A DNA stretch of 64,000 bases from Myroides guanonis (GTDB taxonomy: Bacteria; Bacteroidota; Bacteroidia; Flavobacteriales; Flavobacteriaceae). A program made the translations under genes and the position numbers. Shown piece by piece: positions 17,170 through 26,572 of this stretch (its first letter is position 1; each line of letters starts with the position of its first letter). Location of the stretch: contig NZ_FORU01000001.1 of assembly GCF_900114085.1 (NCBI RefSeq), forward strand, positions 1 to 64,000. Direction: 5' to 3'. Below the pieces are notes generated by a model, which saw only the letters and a program-made list of their open reading frames with translations, did no database searches and was not told the DNA's origin.

Positions 17170-19247
17170 TAGCAACTAATGTTAAATATAGGTATACTGA
17201 CCGAGAAAAAAGTTGGTTAGCTTTTAACGAACGTGTATTACAGGAGGCAGCGGATACTACTGTTCCACTTTTGGAACGACTGCGTTTTTTAGGGATTTTT
17301 TCAAATAATTTAGATGAGTTTTTTAGAGTGCGGTATGCTGCTATTCGCAGAATGAATTTTAATGGAGAAGGAGGGAAAAAGTTAGAGAGTGGTATAACGG
17401 CTCGTGATTTGTTAAAAGAAATTACGGATATTGTTATTAGATTACAGAATGAAAGTTTTAGAATTTTAGAAGGGATTGAAAAAGAACTTGAAAAGGAGGG
17501 AATTTATATTTTAAACGAAACAGAGATTAATCAAGATCAACAAATTTTTGTAAAAGATTTTTTCCTACACGTTGTTAGTCCCGATTTAATTACAATTATA
17601 TTAAATGATCTTTCTGAATTTCCAATGTTGCGAGATGCGTTGGGATATTTAGCTGTAAAGTTAGTTATGGGGACAACTCACAAAGATACTAATGAGAAAG
17701 ATGTCCGATATGCACTAATAGAGATACCTAAAACAATTAATAGATTTGTTGAACTCCCATCTAATGATGGGAAGAAATACATCATTTTATTGGATGATGT
17801 GATTCGTTATAATTTAGGTTCTATATTTTCGATTTTCGAATACGAAAGTATAACGGCACACATGATTAAAGTAACTCGTGATTCAGAACTTGATTTTGAT
17901 ACTGATTTGCATAAATCTTTTGTTGAAAAGATATCTAGTGGAGTTAGAGATAGAAGGGAGGGAGAAATTGTGCGTTTCGTTTATGATGAAAGTATGGATG
18001 CGGACATGCTTCAGTTTTTTATTGACAGGGTGGAGATCGAAGCTATTGATAGTATTATCCCAGGAGGAAGATATCATAATAGACGAGATTATATGAGTTT
18101 CCCTGCTTTAGAACGGTTTGATTTGATTTATCCTAAAAATATTCCTTTACCTGTTCCAGGTTTGAGTTTTGAAGGCTCTATATTAGAGCAGATTAACAAA
18201 AAGGATTTTATGATTTATACACCTTTTCAATCCTTTTCTTATTTGGTGCGTTTCTTAAGAGAAGCAGCTTTAGATCCTAAAGTAGTTTCTATTAAGATTA
18301 CTCTGTATAGATTAGCTAAGAATTCTCAGATTATAAGCTCTCTAATTAATGCTGCAAAGAATGATAAGAAAGTAGTTGTTCAGATTGAATTGCAGGCTAG
18401 GTTCGATGAAGCCAGTAATATTTATTATTCGGAATTAATGCAGTCTGAAGGAATCCAATTGATTTTTGGTGTTAGAGGATTAAAGGTTCACAGTAAAATT
18501 TGTGTAATTGAGCGATTAGAAGGAAAGAAAGTTAAAAGATATGGGTTTATATCAACTGGGAACTTTAATGAAAGTACTTCAAAAGTTTATACCGATGTTA
18601 CATTGATGACAAGTCATTCTAAGATTTTAAAAGACGTTACTAAAGTTTTTGATTTTTTAGAGGTTAATTATCGAGTTCATCGTTACAAACATTTATTGGT
18701 TTCTCCGCATTATACGCGCTCTAAGTTTAATAAATTAATAGAGAGAGAGATAAAAAACGCAAAGTTGGGTATCCCTAGTTTTATTAGACTAAAGATGAAT
18801 AGTTTGTCAGATATCAAATTAATTGACAGGCTTTATGAGGCAAGTAACGCTGGAGTTAAGATACAGTTGATTATTAGGGGAATATGCAGTTTGATACCTG
18901 GAGTTCCAGGTATGAGTGAGAATATTGAAGCAATTAGTGTAGTAGATCGATTTTTAGAACACTCACGCATATATATATTTAGTAACGGAGGTAAACCAGA
19001 TGTGTTTATTTCTTCAGCCGATTTTATGACAAGGAATTTAGACGAAAGGGTTGAAGTTACTTGTCCTATATATGATGAGGATATTAAAAATGAGTTAATG
19101 GAAACTTTTGAAATAGGATGGAAAGGCAATATAAAAGCAAGATATCATACTGAAGATTTGAGAAATTTTTATCGCGAGGTAAATGGTGTTGACTTTCAAT
19201 CTCAGAAGGAAATCTATAATTATTTCAAGAATAAACTTAATCAGTAA
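17166..19247 (+). CDS. ppk: Polyphosphate kinase 1
   Basis: Ppk1 reversibly polymerises the ATP gamma-phosphate into polyphosphate through a histidine phosphoenzyme. The 693-residue protein has the N-terminal domain SWLAFNERVLQEA, and two phospholipase D-like catalytic domains with His442 (VHSKIC, phosphorylated residue by family alignment) and His599 (EHSRIYIFSNGG). Length is normal. It overlaps the SixA-like gene by four bases and its TAA is directly followed by the ppx ATG, so the three are translationally linked. Confidence 0.97.
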   Translation: MIATNVKYRYTDREKSWLAFNERVLQEAADTTVPLLERLRFLGIFSNNLDEFFRVRYAAIRRMNFNGEGGKKLESGITARDLLKEITDIVIRLQNESFRILEGIEKELEKEGIYILNETEINQDQQIFVKDFFLHVVSPDLITIILNDLSEFPMLRDALGYLAVKLVMGTTHKDTNEKDVRYALIEIPKTINRFVELPSNDGKKYIILLDDVIRYNLGSIFSIFEYESITAHMIKVTRDSELDFDTDLHKSFVEKISSGVRDRREGEIVRFVYDESMDADMLQFFIDRVEIEAIDSIIPGGRYHNRRDYMSFPALERFDLIYPKNIPLPVPGLSFEGSILEQINKKDFMIYTPFQSFSYLVRFLREAALDPKVVSIKITLYRLAKNSQIISSLINAAKNDKKVVVQIELQARFDEASNIYYSELMQSEGIQLIFGVRGLKVHSKICVIERLEGKKVKRYGFISTGNFNESTSKVYTDVTLMTSHSKILKDVTKVFDFLEVNYRVHRYKHLLVSPHYTRSKFNKLIEREIKNAKLGIPSFIRLKMNSLSDIKLIDRLYEASNAGVKIQLIIRGICSLIPGVPGMSENIEAISVVDRFLEHSRIYIFSNGGKPDVFISSADFMTRNLDERVEVTCPIYDEDIKNELMETFEIGWKGNIKARYHTEDLRNFYREVNGVDFQSQKEIYNYFKNKLNQ

Positions 19248-20168
19248 ATGTTGAAAATAAAGAAATATGCAGCGATTGATATTGGCTCAAATGCTATGAG
19301 ATTGCTTTTGATGAATATTATTGAAGAGGAAGGTAAAGAAACCTTGTTTAGTAAAAGTTCTTTAGTAAGGGTGCCTATTCGATTAGGGCAAGACGCTTTC
19401 ACTGTAGGTGAAATTTCTGAGGAGAATAAGCTACGTATGCTAGAAGCTATGCAAGCTTTTAAGTTGCTAATGCGTGTAAATCGAGTTGAACGCTTTATGG
19501 CCTGTGCGACTTCTGCGATGAGAGAAGCATTTAACGGACAAGAGATTGTGGATTTAATAGAAAAGCAGACAGGTATAAAGATTGCTATTATTGATGGCAA
19601 GAAAGAAGCTAGCATAATTGCGTCGTCTGATTTGAAACAATTTATTAAAGCAGAAAGGAATTTGATTTATGTAGATGTTGGTGGGGGTAGTACTGAATTT
19701 ACTTTGTTTTCACAAGGGAAGCAATTAACTTCGAAATCCTTTAAGAACGGTACTGTTCGTCTTATTAATAATATGGTGCCAGATTCAGTATGGAATGAAA
19801 TTGAAAAATGGTTAAAAGATCAAGTGAAAGAATTGGATGATGTGGTTATGGTGGGGTCTGGTGGAAATATCAATAAGATATTTAAGATGTCACGCAAACC
19901 ACAAGATAAACCATTGGGATATTTATATTTAACTACTCAATTTAATAAATTGAAGTCTATGAGTTATGATATGCGTATATCTACTTTAGGTTTGAATCCA
20001 GATCGTGCCGATGTAATTATTCCTGCATTAAGAATTTATGTAAATGCAATGAAGTGGAGTGGAGCAAAGCATATCATCGTTCCTAAAATAGGTCTATCAG
20101 ACGGTATTGTTAAGGCTATATATAATGAAAATATACCGTTAGAGTATCAATCTTTAGATAATATTTAA
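19248..20168 (+). CDS. ppx: Exopolyphosphatase (Ppx/GppA family)
   Basis: The 306-residue protein has the ASKHA-fold phosphate motifs IDIGSNAMRLLL near the start, CATSAMREA, and VDVGGGSTEFTL, which define the Ppx/GppA family; it removes terminal phosphates from polyphosphate or pppGpp. It is the short, two-domain form without the C-terminal HD region of E. coli Ppx. The ATG abuts the ppk stop. Its stop codon overlaps the convergent TIGR02757 gene's stop codon (20165-20168). Confidence 0.93.
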   Translation: MLKIKKYAAIDIGSNAMRLLLMNIIEEEGKETLFSKSSLVRVPIRLGQDAFTVGEISEENKLRMLEAMQAFKLLMRVNRVERFMACATSAMREAFNGQEIVDLIEKQTGIKIAIIDGKKEASIIASSDLKQFIKAERNLIYVDVGGGSTEFTLFSQGKQLTSKSFKNGTVRLINNMVPDSVWNEIEKWLKDQVKELDDVVMVGSGGNINKIFKMSRKPQDKPLGYLYLTTQFNKLKSMSYDMRISTLGLNPDRADVIIPALRIYVNAMKWSGAKHIIVPKIGLSDGIVKAIYNENIPLEYQSLDNI

Positions 20169-20923
20169 AATTTCTCTATTGCTCCTAATCCAAAGAGTGC
20201 AAAATCATATTTTGTAGGGTCTGTTGAATCAAAAGAACGTAGCGCTTCGTCTAATTCGGCAAGCGCTTTAGCGTCATTTTGTTTTCTATTTAATATACCT
20301 AATTTTCGAGCTACATTACCTGAATGTACATCTAATGGGCAGCTTAATTCGGAAGGAGAAATATTTTTCCATAATCCAAAATCCACTCCTCTTTGATCGT
20401 TTCGTACCATCCATCTTAGAAACATATTAATGCGCTTTGCGGCTGAACCTTTTCGTGGATCTGAAATGTGTTTATGTGTTCTTGTTAATTGATCGACTTC
20501 GAAGAATATCTTTTTAAAGTCGGAGATTCTTTCTTGTAGAGTGATGTTAGAATTAGTGAAAACATTTTCAAGACCGTTGTGGTGTTGATAGATATGATTC
20601 AATCCAATTATAAAACCTTTAAAATCTTCTCCGTTGAATGTTCGATGGACAAATGTACTTAAAGAGTCTAGGTGATGTTCTTTGTGATTTAATATGAAAT
20701 CATGTGGTGAGTTTCCCATAAGGTCCATCATCCTCTTCGCATTCTTAATAATCATTGTTCTATTGCCCCATGCAATAGTTGCACTAAGAAAACCTGCAAT
20801 TTCGATGTCTTGTTTTTCAGTGTATAGATGAGGTATTTGAATAGGGTCATTTAAAATAAAATCTGGATGATTGTATAAGAGACTTTTTTCATCTAAAAAT
20901 TCTTTTAATTCCTTATTATTCAT
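20165..20923 (-). CDS. TIGR02757 family protein
   Basis: The 252-residue soluble protein matches the conserved bacterial family TIGR02757 (DUF2400): [39 protein letters not shown], and [23 protein letters not shown] with [15 protein letters not shown]. The helix-rich pattern around DVHSGNVAR recalls HhH DNA glycosylase folds, but function is unknown. Its start overlaps the end of the upstream ABC ATPase gene by eight bases. Confidence 0.87.
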   Translation of the reverse strand: MNNKELKEFLDEKSLLYNHPDFILNDPIQIPHLYTEKQDIEIAGFLSATIAWGNRTMIIKNAKRMMDLMGNSPHDFILNHKEHHLDSLSTFVHRTFNGEDFKGFIIGLNHIYQHHNGLENVFTNSNITLQERISDFKKIFFEVDQLTRTHKHISDPRKGSAAKRINMFLRWMVRNDQRGVDFGLWKNISPSELSCPLDVHSGNVARKLGILNRKQNDAKALAELDEALRSFDSTDPTKYDFALFGLGAIEKF

Positions 20924-21590
20924 TTGAACTATATTGAATTAATCCATCAACCATTACTAATTTTCTGTCAGCCATATTTGCTAATTCTTCATTATGTGTG
21001 ACGATTACGAAAGTTTGCCCTAATTCATCTCGAAGTTTGAAAAATAGTTTATGTAGGTTTTCCGCAGCATGTGTATCTAGATTTCCAGATGGTTCATCGG
21101 CAAATATAACTTCAGGTTTATTTATCAATGCTCTTGCCACAGCAACTCTTTGTTGTTCTCCTCCAGATAATTCTGAGGGAAAGTGCTTTTCTCTATGGGA
21201 TAAGCCTAGATAGCTTAGTAGTTTTTTAGCTTCTATTTCTGTTTCAGCCTTACCTTTTCCTGCAATAAAAGCCGGTAAACATACGTTTTCTAATGCTGTA
21301 AATTCCGGCAATAATTGATGAAATTGAAAAATGAAACCTAAGTTCAAATTTCTGAATTTAGAGAGTTCCTTATCGTTTAATTTTAGGATGTTTTGGTCAT
21401 TAATGAATAAATTACTATCATTAGGATGTGAGGGTTTGTCTAAAGTGCCTAAAATTTGTAATAGAGTTGTTTTTCCAGCACCTGAAGCACCTACAATAGA
21501 AACAATTTCTTTTTTCTTAATATGAATATCGACTCCTTTTAACACTTGTAAGTTGTCATAATATTTAAGGATATTTTTGGCTTTAATCAT
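20916..21590 (-). CDS. ABC transporter ATP-binding protein, LolD/MacB type
   Basis: The 224-residue ATPase has Walker [10 protein letters not shown], the Q-loop in [19 protein letters not shown], signature [15 protein letters not shown], Walker [13 protein letters not shown] and the switch histidine in VTHNEELA. This is the pattern of LolCDE/MacB-type ATPases that extract lipoproteins or drive efflux. No permease gene is adjacent, so its partner is encoded elsewhere. It is transcribed together with the TIGR02757 gene. Confidence 0.93.
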   Translation of the reverse strand: MIKAKNILKYYDNLQVLKGVDIHIKKKEIVSIVGASGAGKTTLLQILGTLDKPSHPNDSNLFINDQNILKLNDKELSKFRNLNLGFIFQFHQLLPEFTALENVCLPAFIAGKGKAETEIEAKKLLSYLGLSHREKHFPSELSGGEQQRVAVARALINKPEVIFADEPSGNLDTHAAENLHKLFFKLRDELGQTFVIVTHNEELANMADRKLVMVDGLIQYSSNE

Positions 21591-21721
21591 GGTTTAAGAA
21601 ATTTCTACAAAGTAACACTATTTTTCAACTTTAAGGAAATAGTATGTCTATTTTAATTGTCTACATCGAGACTATGTCATTTATTTTATATACATTTAAT
21701 TACATTAATTACTATTAAGAT

Positions 21722-22267
21722 ATGAATGAAGCAATGAAGTTTAAAAAAGCCATATTTGCAGGAGGATGCTTTTGGTGTACTGAGGCAATTTTTAATCAAT
21801 TGAAAGGAGTGAAAGAGGTTTTACCGGGATATATGGGTGGGATTGTTGAGAATCCAACATATGAACAGGTTTGTACTGGGACAACTGAACATGCGGAGGT
21901 TGTTGAAATTACTTATGATGAACAAGAGATTAGTTATTATGCTTTGCTAGAGATATTTTTTGCAACACATGATCCTACTAGTCTAAATAAACAAGGTAAC
22001 GACATTGGTACTCAATATCGAAGTGAGATATTTTATGTAGATGAAAAGCAGCAAGAAATGGCTGAAGAGTATATAAATGTTTTGACAGAGGAAAAAGTTT
22101 ATAGGAATCCAATTGTTACTCAATTATCACCATCGACGAAGTTTTATATTGCAGAGGATTATCATAAGAATTATTTTAATTTAAATGGAAATCAACCTTA
22201 TTGTAATGCTGTTATTAAACCAAAAATTGAAAAGTTTCAAAAAGTTTATAGTTCCAAAATAAAATAA
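21722..22267 (+). CDS. msrA: Peptide-methionine (S)-S-oxide reductase
   Basis: MsrA repairs methionine-S-sulfoxide in proteins. The 181-residue protein has the catalytic GGCFWCTEAIF with Cys16 as nucleophile, GYMGG, TTEHAEVVEITYD, and DIGTQYRSEIFY. No signal peptide is seen, so it is cytoplasmic. A second ATG four codons in (MKFKKAIF) is an alternative start. No msrB lies nearby. Confidence 0.95.
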   Translation: MNEAMKFKKAIFAGGCFWCTEAIFNQLKGVKEVLPGYMGGIVENPTYEQVCTGTTEHAEVVEITYDEQEISYYALLEIFFATHDPTSLNKQGNDIGTQYRSEIFYVDEKQQEMAEEYINVLTEEKVYRNPIVTQLSPSTKFYIAEDYHKNYFNLNGNQPYCNAVIKPKIEKFQKVYSSKIK

Positions 22268-22285
22268 TATTAAATTTTAGTTATT

Positions 22286-22567
22286 ATGGAAAATGAAGAT
22301 AAGAATAAATATAAAATGCTTTTTTTGGGGCTTTTTATGGATTTAGTTGGTTTGGTTTCATTTATAGTTCCTGGCTTAGGAGAAAGTATTGATTTTGTTT
22401 GGGCTCCAATATCTTCTTTTATTCTTGTTAAAATGTATAAGGGAAATGTTGGTAAAGTTGGGGCAATTGTGAATTTTATTGAAGAGATATCACCAGGATT
22501 AGATGTTATACCAACTTTTACACTTACTTGGGCATACACATATTATTATTCAAAAAGAAAGTTGTAG
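22286..22567 (+). CDS. Small membrane protein of unknown function
   Basis: This 93-residue protein has two hydrophobic segments (about 11-30 and 34-48, GLFMDLVGLVSFIVPGLGES and SIDFVWAPISSFILV) and a third short one near the C terminus. It lies 18 bp after msrA on the same strand and may be cotranscribed. The even composition and clear membrane pattern support a real gene, but I do not recognise the family. Confidence 0.7.
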   Translation: MENEDKNKYKMLFLGLFMDLVGLVSFIVPGLGESIDFVWAPISSFILVKMYKGNVGKVGAIVNFIEEISPGLDVIPTFTLTWAYTYYYSKRKL

Positions 22568-22732
22568 TTATTACTTCTTATTTATTTTGTGTTTTATTTA
22601 AAATTATTTTAAGAATATTTTTACTATTTGCTTGTCTATTCTATTAGATTGTTGTAGTTTTAAATGTATTTGTATGAAAATATTATAATAATAAATTATA
22701 GTGTAGGAAATGTTTAACTAAAATAATATAAT

Positions 22733-23158
22733 ATGAAAAAGCTATTGGTGTTCTTAATGATTGGTATTGGGATGATATCATGTGATTCAAATAAGAAGAG
22801 TCATAAAGCTGGTGATAAAATTGCTGGTGAAAAAGTAACAGGTTGGTATTATTATCATGTGATGAATCAAGCATATGATTCAATTCCAAAACTATTAAGT
22901 AATGATTATTTTGATCAAAACTCTGTTTCAGATTTTCAAAAAAAGATAAAAGAAAGAAATGATGAATTAGGGGCAATTAAGAGTTTTACTTTGCTTAATT
23001 GGGAGGCTTCGAAGGTAAAAACAGATGATAGTAAAAATACTGAGTATGTGTTTGTATATGATATAAGCTATGAAAATGGAAAAGGTGAGGAAACAATTCA
23101 TTTAGAGAAAAAGAATCATAAGACTTTAATTACTAAAGTAGATTTTGAGAAAAAATAA
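22733..23158 (+). CDS. Putative lipoprotein
   Basis: The 141-residue protein begins with a lipoprotein signal peptide: KK, a hydrophobic core LLVFLMIGIG, then MISC with the lipidated cysteine at residue 17. The mature part is soluble, with a helical stretch SDFQKKIKERNDELG followed by beta-rich sequence ending YENGKGEETIHLEKKNHKTL, resembling small DUF4878/NTF2-like lipoproteins. Function is unknown. A terminator follows. Confidence 0.75.
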   Translation: MKKLLVFLMIGIGMISCDSNKKSHKAGDKIAGEKVTGWYYYHVMNQAYDSIPKLLSNDYFDQNSVSDFQKKIKERNDELGAIKSFTLLNWEASKVKTDDSKNTEYVFVYDISYENGKGEETIHLEKKNHKTLITKVDFEKK

Positions 23159-23179
23159 TAACGGTAAAGATGATAACGT

Positions 23180-23214
23180 AAAAAAGCTCTGAATTTTATT
23201 TTAGAGCTTTTTTT
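23180..23214 (+). terminator. Terminator after the putative lipoprotein gene
   Basis: AAAAAGCTCT and AGAGCTTTTT arms with a 12-nt loop precede a T tract, 22 bp after the stop codon. Confidence 0.75.
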
Positions 23215-23284
23215 ATTTAATCTATTTTGTTAGTTATAAAACATCTATTCGCTATGTTTTAAAGGGCATTCTGTTTTTTTTGGT

Positions 23285-23292
23285 TATATTTG
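23285..23292 (+). promoter_or_regulatory. Putative -7 box of the M4 protease gene (TATATTTG)
   Basis: The octamer matches TAnnTTTG and lies 33 bp upstream of the ATG. Confidence 0.5.
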
Positions 23293-23324
23293 GATAACTA
23301 TTAACTTAAAATAAACAATATATA

Positions 23325-25313
23325 ATGTTTAATAATTACAAACTCACAACTCATAAATATAAAAATGCTTTGCCAATTGTAATGCTTAGTTTTATTACGA
23401 TGGGTACTATTGATGCTGGCAATGATAATATTTATCGGGGATTACAGTATGGTAAAGATGGAAAGTGGCCTAAAATAGAGAGAACTACTATGCAGGGTTC
23501 TTTTTCTTCTTCTTTTAAATCTTTTAAAGTTCAAAGTAAGGATGTTGAGAAGGAGCTTTTAAATTGGTTTAATTTATCTGACAAGAGTGGCTTTGTTAAG
23601 ATTAGTGAAAGTGTTGACAATAATGATATTAGTCATATTAAATATCAACAATATTATAAAGGGTTACCTCTTAGTGGAAAAGTAATAATGGTTCATTCGA
23701 AAGGTGGAACTGTTTTGAGTATCAATGGACAAGTTGGGGCTGATTTAAGTATCGATATTGTAGCTTCAATTACTGCTGAAGAGGCTATTGATTATGCGAA
23801 GAACGCTTTTAATATTGTGGAGAGTGTAAATATATATACTCCCCAATTAGTTGTTTATTCTAAAATTGAAGGTGAGGAAGTCAAAGAAATACTTGCTTAT
23901 GAGTTTAGAATTGATTCCTTCAAACCTTTCTTCATGAAGAATGTTTGGGTAGATGCAAAAACTGGTGATATATTGAATTCGGTAAGTCTAATAGCTAATG
24001 CTGATGTTAAAGGTACTGGAACAACATATTATTATGGAAATCAAAGTATTGCCGTTGAGCAATTTAGTGGAGGTTATAGATTACGTGATAATTCAAGGAA
24101 TATAGAGACTTTTGATGCGAAGGATGTAGCCATTAGTTATGATAAAGTAAAAAAAGAAATACTGTTTTTAAATAAGGCAGATATTGTTAGTTCTACAACG
24201 CACTTTTCATTAAATGCTGCTATAGATGCTCATTGGGGGATGGAAAAAACGTATGATTATTATAAGGATACTTTTAATAGGTTGAGTTTTGATGGACAAA
24301 ACAGTAAAATCACTAGTTATTACAATCCAGGAGATGACTTTATAGATGCTTTGATAGGTCCTAGTGGCGGTTTTCCGAATAATGCCGTAGCAATGCCATT
24401 CCCTTTTAATTTTATGGCTTTTGGTACAGGGGATGGTGTGAATTACGATCCTGTAGTTGGAATTGATGTGGCAGGTCATGAATATACTCATTTAGTAATG
24501 AATAACAATGGTTCGGATGGATTAAAGTATCAAGGAGAATCAGGAGCATTAAATGAATCTTTTGCTGATATTTTTGGGACATCTATTGAGAATTATGCGA
24601 TAGGAACAGATTCAAATTGGCTTATAGGTGAAGGTATCATCTTGAAGGGGGCTAATGATTTTATGAGAAGTATGCAAGATCCTAAGGTTAAGGGATATCC
24701 TAATACCTATAAAGGAAAGTATTGGGTTGATACGGCCAATATTGGTTATGATAATGGAGGAGTTCATATTAATAGTAGTGTACAAAACTATTGGTTTTAC
24801 TTATTAGTTGAAGGTGGGTCAGGTACTAATGATTTAAATAATGATTATGTTGTTAATGGTATAGGTAGAGCTAAAGCAGAAAAAATTGCTTATCACAATA
24901 TGATGGATTATTTGAATTATAATTCTGGTTTTTTGGATGCTTATGATGGGTCACTACAATTCGCAGAAGATTTTTATGGATTGGATTCTGCTGAGTATAA
25001 TGAAGTTAAAAATGCTTGGTATGCTGTAGGAATAGGTGAAGGGGGGAATTTATCGATCGGTGAATTTGAGGTTGAATCAAAATTAAGAGTATATCCAAAT
25101 CCTGTTGTAGATGGAATTATTAAAGTGAGTACTGATAATGTAAACCCAATAACTGTTGAGTTATTTAATATAATGGGGAAAAGAGTTTATGTTGAGCAAC
25201 TGTATCAAGGTGAAAATAGCATTGATGTTAATTCTCTAACAAATGGAGTCTATTTGTTGGTATTTAATGTAGATGGCAAAACGCATACCGAGAAGATAAT
25301 TATAAATCAATAA
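23325..25313 (+). CDS. M4 (thermolysin-like) metalloprotease with T9SS type A sorting domain
   Basis: The 662-residue protein is a secreted zinc protease. A hydrophobic N terminus (about residues 13-30) acts as a signal peptide, followed by an FTP/PepSY propeptide (SHIKYQQYYKGLPLSGKVI) and the catalytic domain with HEYTH at 385-389 and the third zinc ligand Glu411 in GALNESFAD; GGVHINSS holds the proton-donor histidine. The C-terminal 75 residues (LRVYPNPVVDG...TEKIII) form a type A T9SS sorting domain, directing export across the outer membrane. It stands alone between two terminators. Confidence 0.95.
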   Translation: MFNNYKLTTHKYKNALPIVMLSFITMGTIDAGNDNIYRGLQYGKDGKWPKIERTTMQGSFSSSFKSFKVQSKDVEKELLNWFNLSDKSGFVKISESVDNNDISHIKYQQYYKGLPLSGKVIMVHSKGGTVLSINGQVGADLSIDIVASITAEEAIDYAKNAFNIVESVNIYTPQLVVYSKIEGEEVKEILAYEFRIDSFKPFFMKNVWVDAKTGDILNSVSLIANADVKGTGTTYYYGNQSIAVEQFSGGYRLRDNSRNIETFDAKDVAISYDKVKKEILFLNKADIVSSTTHFSLNAAIDAHWGMEKTYDYYKDTFNRLSFDGQNSKITSYYNPGDDFIDALIGPSGGFPNNAVAMPFPFNFMAFGTGDGVNYDPVVGIDVAGHEYTHLVMNNNGSDGLKYQGESGALNESFADIFGTSIENYAIGTDSNWLIGEGIILKGANDFMRSMQDPKVKGYPNTYKGKYWVDTANIGYDNGGVHINSSVQNYWFYLLVEGGSGTNDLNNDYVVNGIGRAKAEKIAYHNMMDYLNYNSGFLDAYDGSLQFAEDFYGLDSAEYNEVKNAWYAVGIGEGGNLSIGEFEVESKLRVYPNPVVDGIIKVSTDNVNPITVELFNIMGKRVYVEQLYQGENSIDVNSLTNGVYLLVFNVDGKTHTEKIIINQ

Positions 25314-25332
25314 AATTATTTGCTAGAGATAT

Positions 25333-25370
25333 AAAAAAAGCTGTTATAAATATTTATAACAGCTTTTTTT
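25333..25370. terminator. Bidirectional terminator between the protease and nadD
   Basis: AAAAAAAGCTGTTATAAA pairs with TTTATAACAGCTTTTTTT; both sides carry A/T tracts. Confidence 0.85.
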
Positions 25371-25379
25371 ATTACTAAT

Positions 25380-25970
25380 CTATTTTTTGTAAAACAGATT
25401 GTGGTTTATATATCCCCAAACTTTAGAATCTATTAAAGGACGGATATCTTTGTTTTCTTTTATTGCTTCTCGAATAAAGGTTGAAGAAATTTCCATTATT
25501 GGAGCGTTTCTTACAAAATGTACACTAGAATGTTTTAGTAGAGATGTATTATGAGTTGATTTCTCTTTATATACACGAGGATATACAATTAAAGAATATC
25601 GTTCCAACAACAGCTCGTAATTCTTCCACTTATGAAAGGAATCTAAATTATCTTCGCCCATAATCAAAGAAAATTCATGATTCGGGTGTTTTTCATGTAA
25701 ATAAGCCATAGTGTCAATTGTGTAATTTGGCTGCGGTAGGCTAAATTCAATATCTGAGGCTTTTAATCGATCGTATGCTTCGGTAGCTAAATGCACCATA
25801 TGTAGTCGATGATAGTCTTCTAGAAGGCCTCTCTTTTTCTTTAAAGGGCTATGAGGAGTAACAATCATCCAAACTTCATCTACATCGGTATATTGTGTAA
25901 TGTGATTAGCTATAACTAAATGTCCAATGTGGATTGGATTAAAAGTTCCAAAATACAAACCGATTTTCAT
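25380..25970 (-). CDS. nadD: Nicotinate-nucleotide adenylyltransferase
   Basis: NadD adenylates nicotinate mononucleotide in NAD synthesis. The 196-residue protein has the nucleotidyltransferase motif GTFNPIHIGHL at residues 8-18 and the second motif ISSTFIREA near 161-169, plus GEDNLDSFHKWKNYE. It is the last gene of the yicC-gmk-nadD unit, 11 bp after gmk. Confidence 0.96.
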   Translation of the reverse strand: MKIGLYFGTFNPIHIGHLVIANHITQYTDVDEVWMIVTPHSPLKKKRGLLEDYHRLHMVHLATEAYDRLKASDIEFSLPQPNYTIDTMAYLHEKHPNHEFSLIMGEDNLDSFHKWKNYELLLERYSLIVYPRVYKEKSTHNTSLLKHSSVHFVRNAPIMEISSTFIREAIKENKDIRPLIDSKVWGYINHNLFYKK

Positions 25971-25981
25971 AGTTAAATAGA

Positions 25982-26551
25982 TTATTCGGTAAATTTCTTT
26001 ACTAATTGATAGGCTTCTTCTTTAGCCGTATCTAGGTCATAATTTTTTATAATAACATCAAATTGTGGAGCAGTAGCTAATTCTACAGAGGCTTTAGCAA
26101 TACGCATGTTGATTTTGTCTTCAGTTTCTGTAGAACGTTTTTTTAAGCGAATTTTTAATTCATCTATACTTGGTGGTTTTACAAAAACGGCCAAAGTTTC
26201 CTCTGGAAATTTTTTCTTTATTCTAAGACCACCGGCAACATCAATATCGAAAATTACGTTTTTACCTTCTGCCCAAATTCGTTCAACTTCGGATTTTAAG
26301 GTTCCATAAAAATTATCTCTATAAACTTCTTCCCATTCGAGAAAGTCTTCTGATTTAATATGTTGCTTGAAATCTTCGAGTGATATGAAATAGTAATCTT
26401 TACCGTTTATTTCTTCTCCTCTAGGACTTCTGGAGGTTGCAGATATAGAGAACTCAAGATTTAAATCTTTTTGCGCCAATAGGTGACGAACTATTGTTGT
26501 TTTACCAGAGCCTGATGGTGCAGAAAAAACGATTAACTTCCCTTTTTTCAT
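25982..26551 (-). CDS. gmk: Guanylate kinase
   Basis: Gmk phosphorylates GMP to GDP. The 189-residue protein has the P-loop SAPSGSGKTTI at residues 9-19, the GMP-binding SATSRSPRGEEINGKDYYF and LEWEEVYRDNFYGT, and IFDIDVAGG. Length is normal. It lies between yicC (21 bp upstream) and nadD. Confidence 0.97.
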   Translation of the reverse strand: MKKGKLIVFSAPSGSGKTTIVRHLLAQKDLNLEFSISATSRSPRGEEINGKDYYFISLEDFKQHIKSEDFLEWEEVYRDNFYGTLKSEVERIWAEGKNVIFDIDVAGGLRIKKKFPEETLAVFVKPPSIDELKIRLKKRSTETEDKINMRIAKASVELATAPQFDVIIKNYDLDTAKEEAYQLVKKFTE

Positions 26552-26572
26552 AATATTTTAATATGCCTTGTA

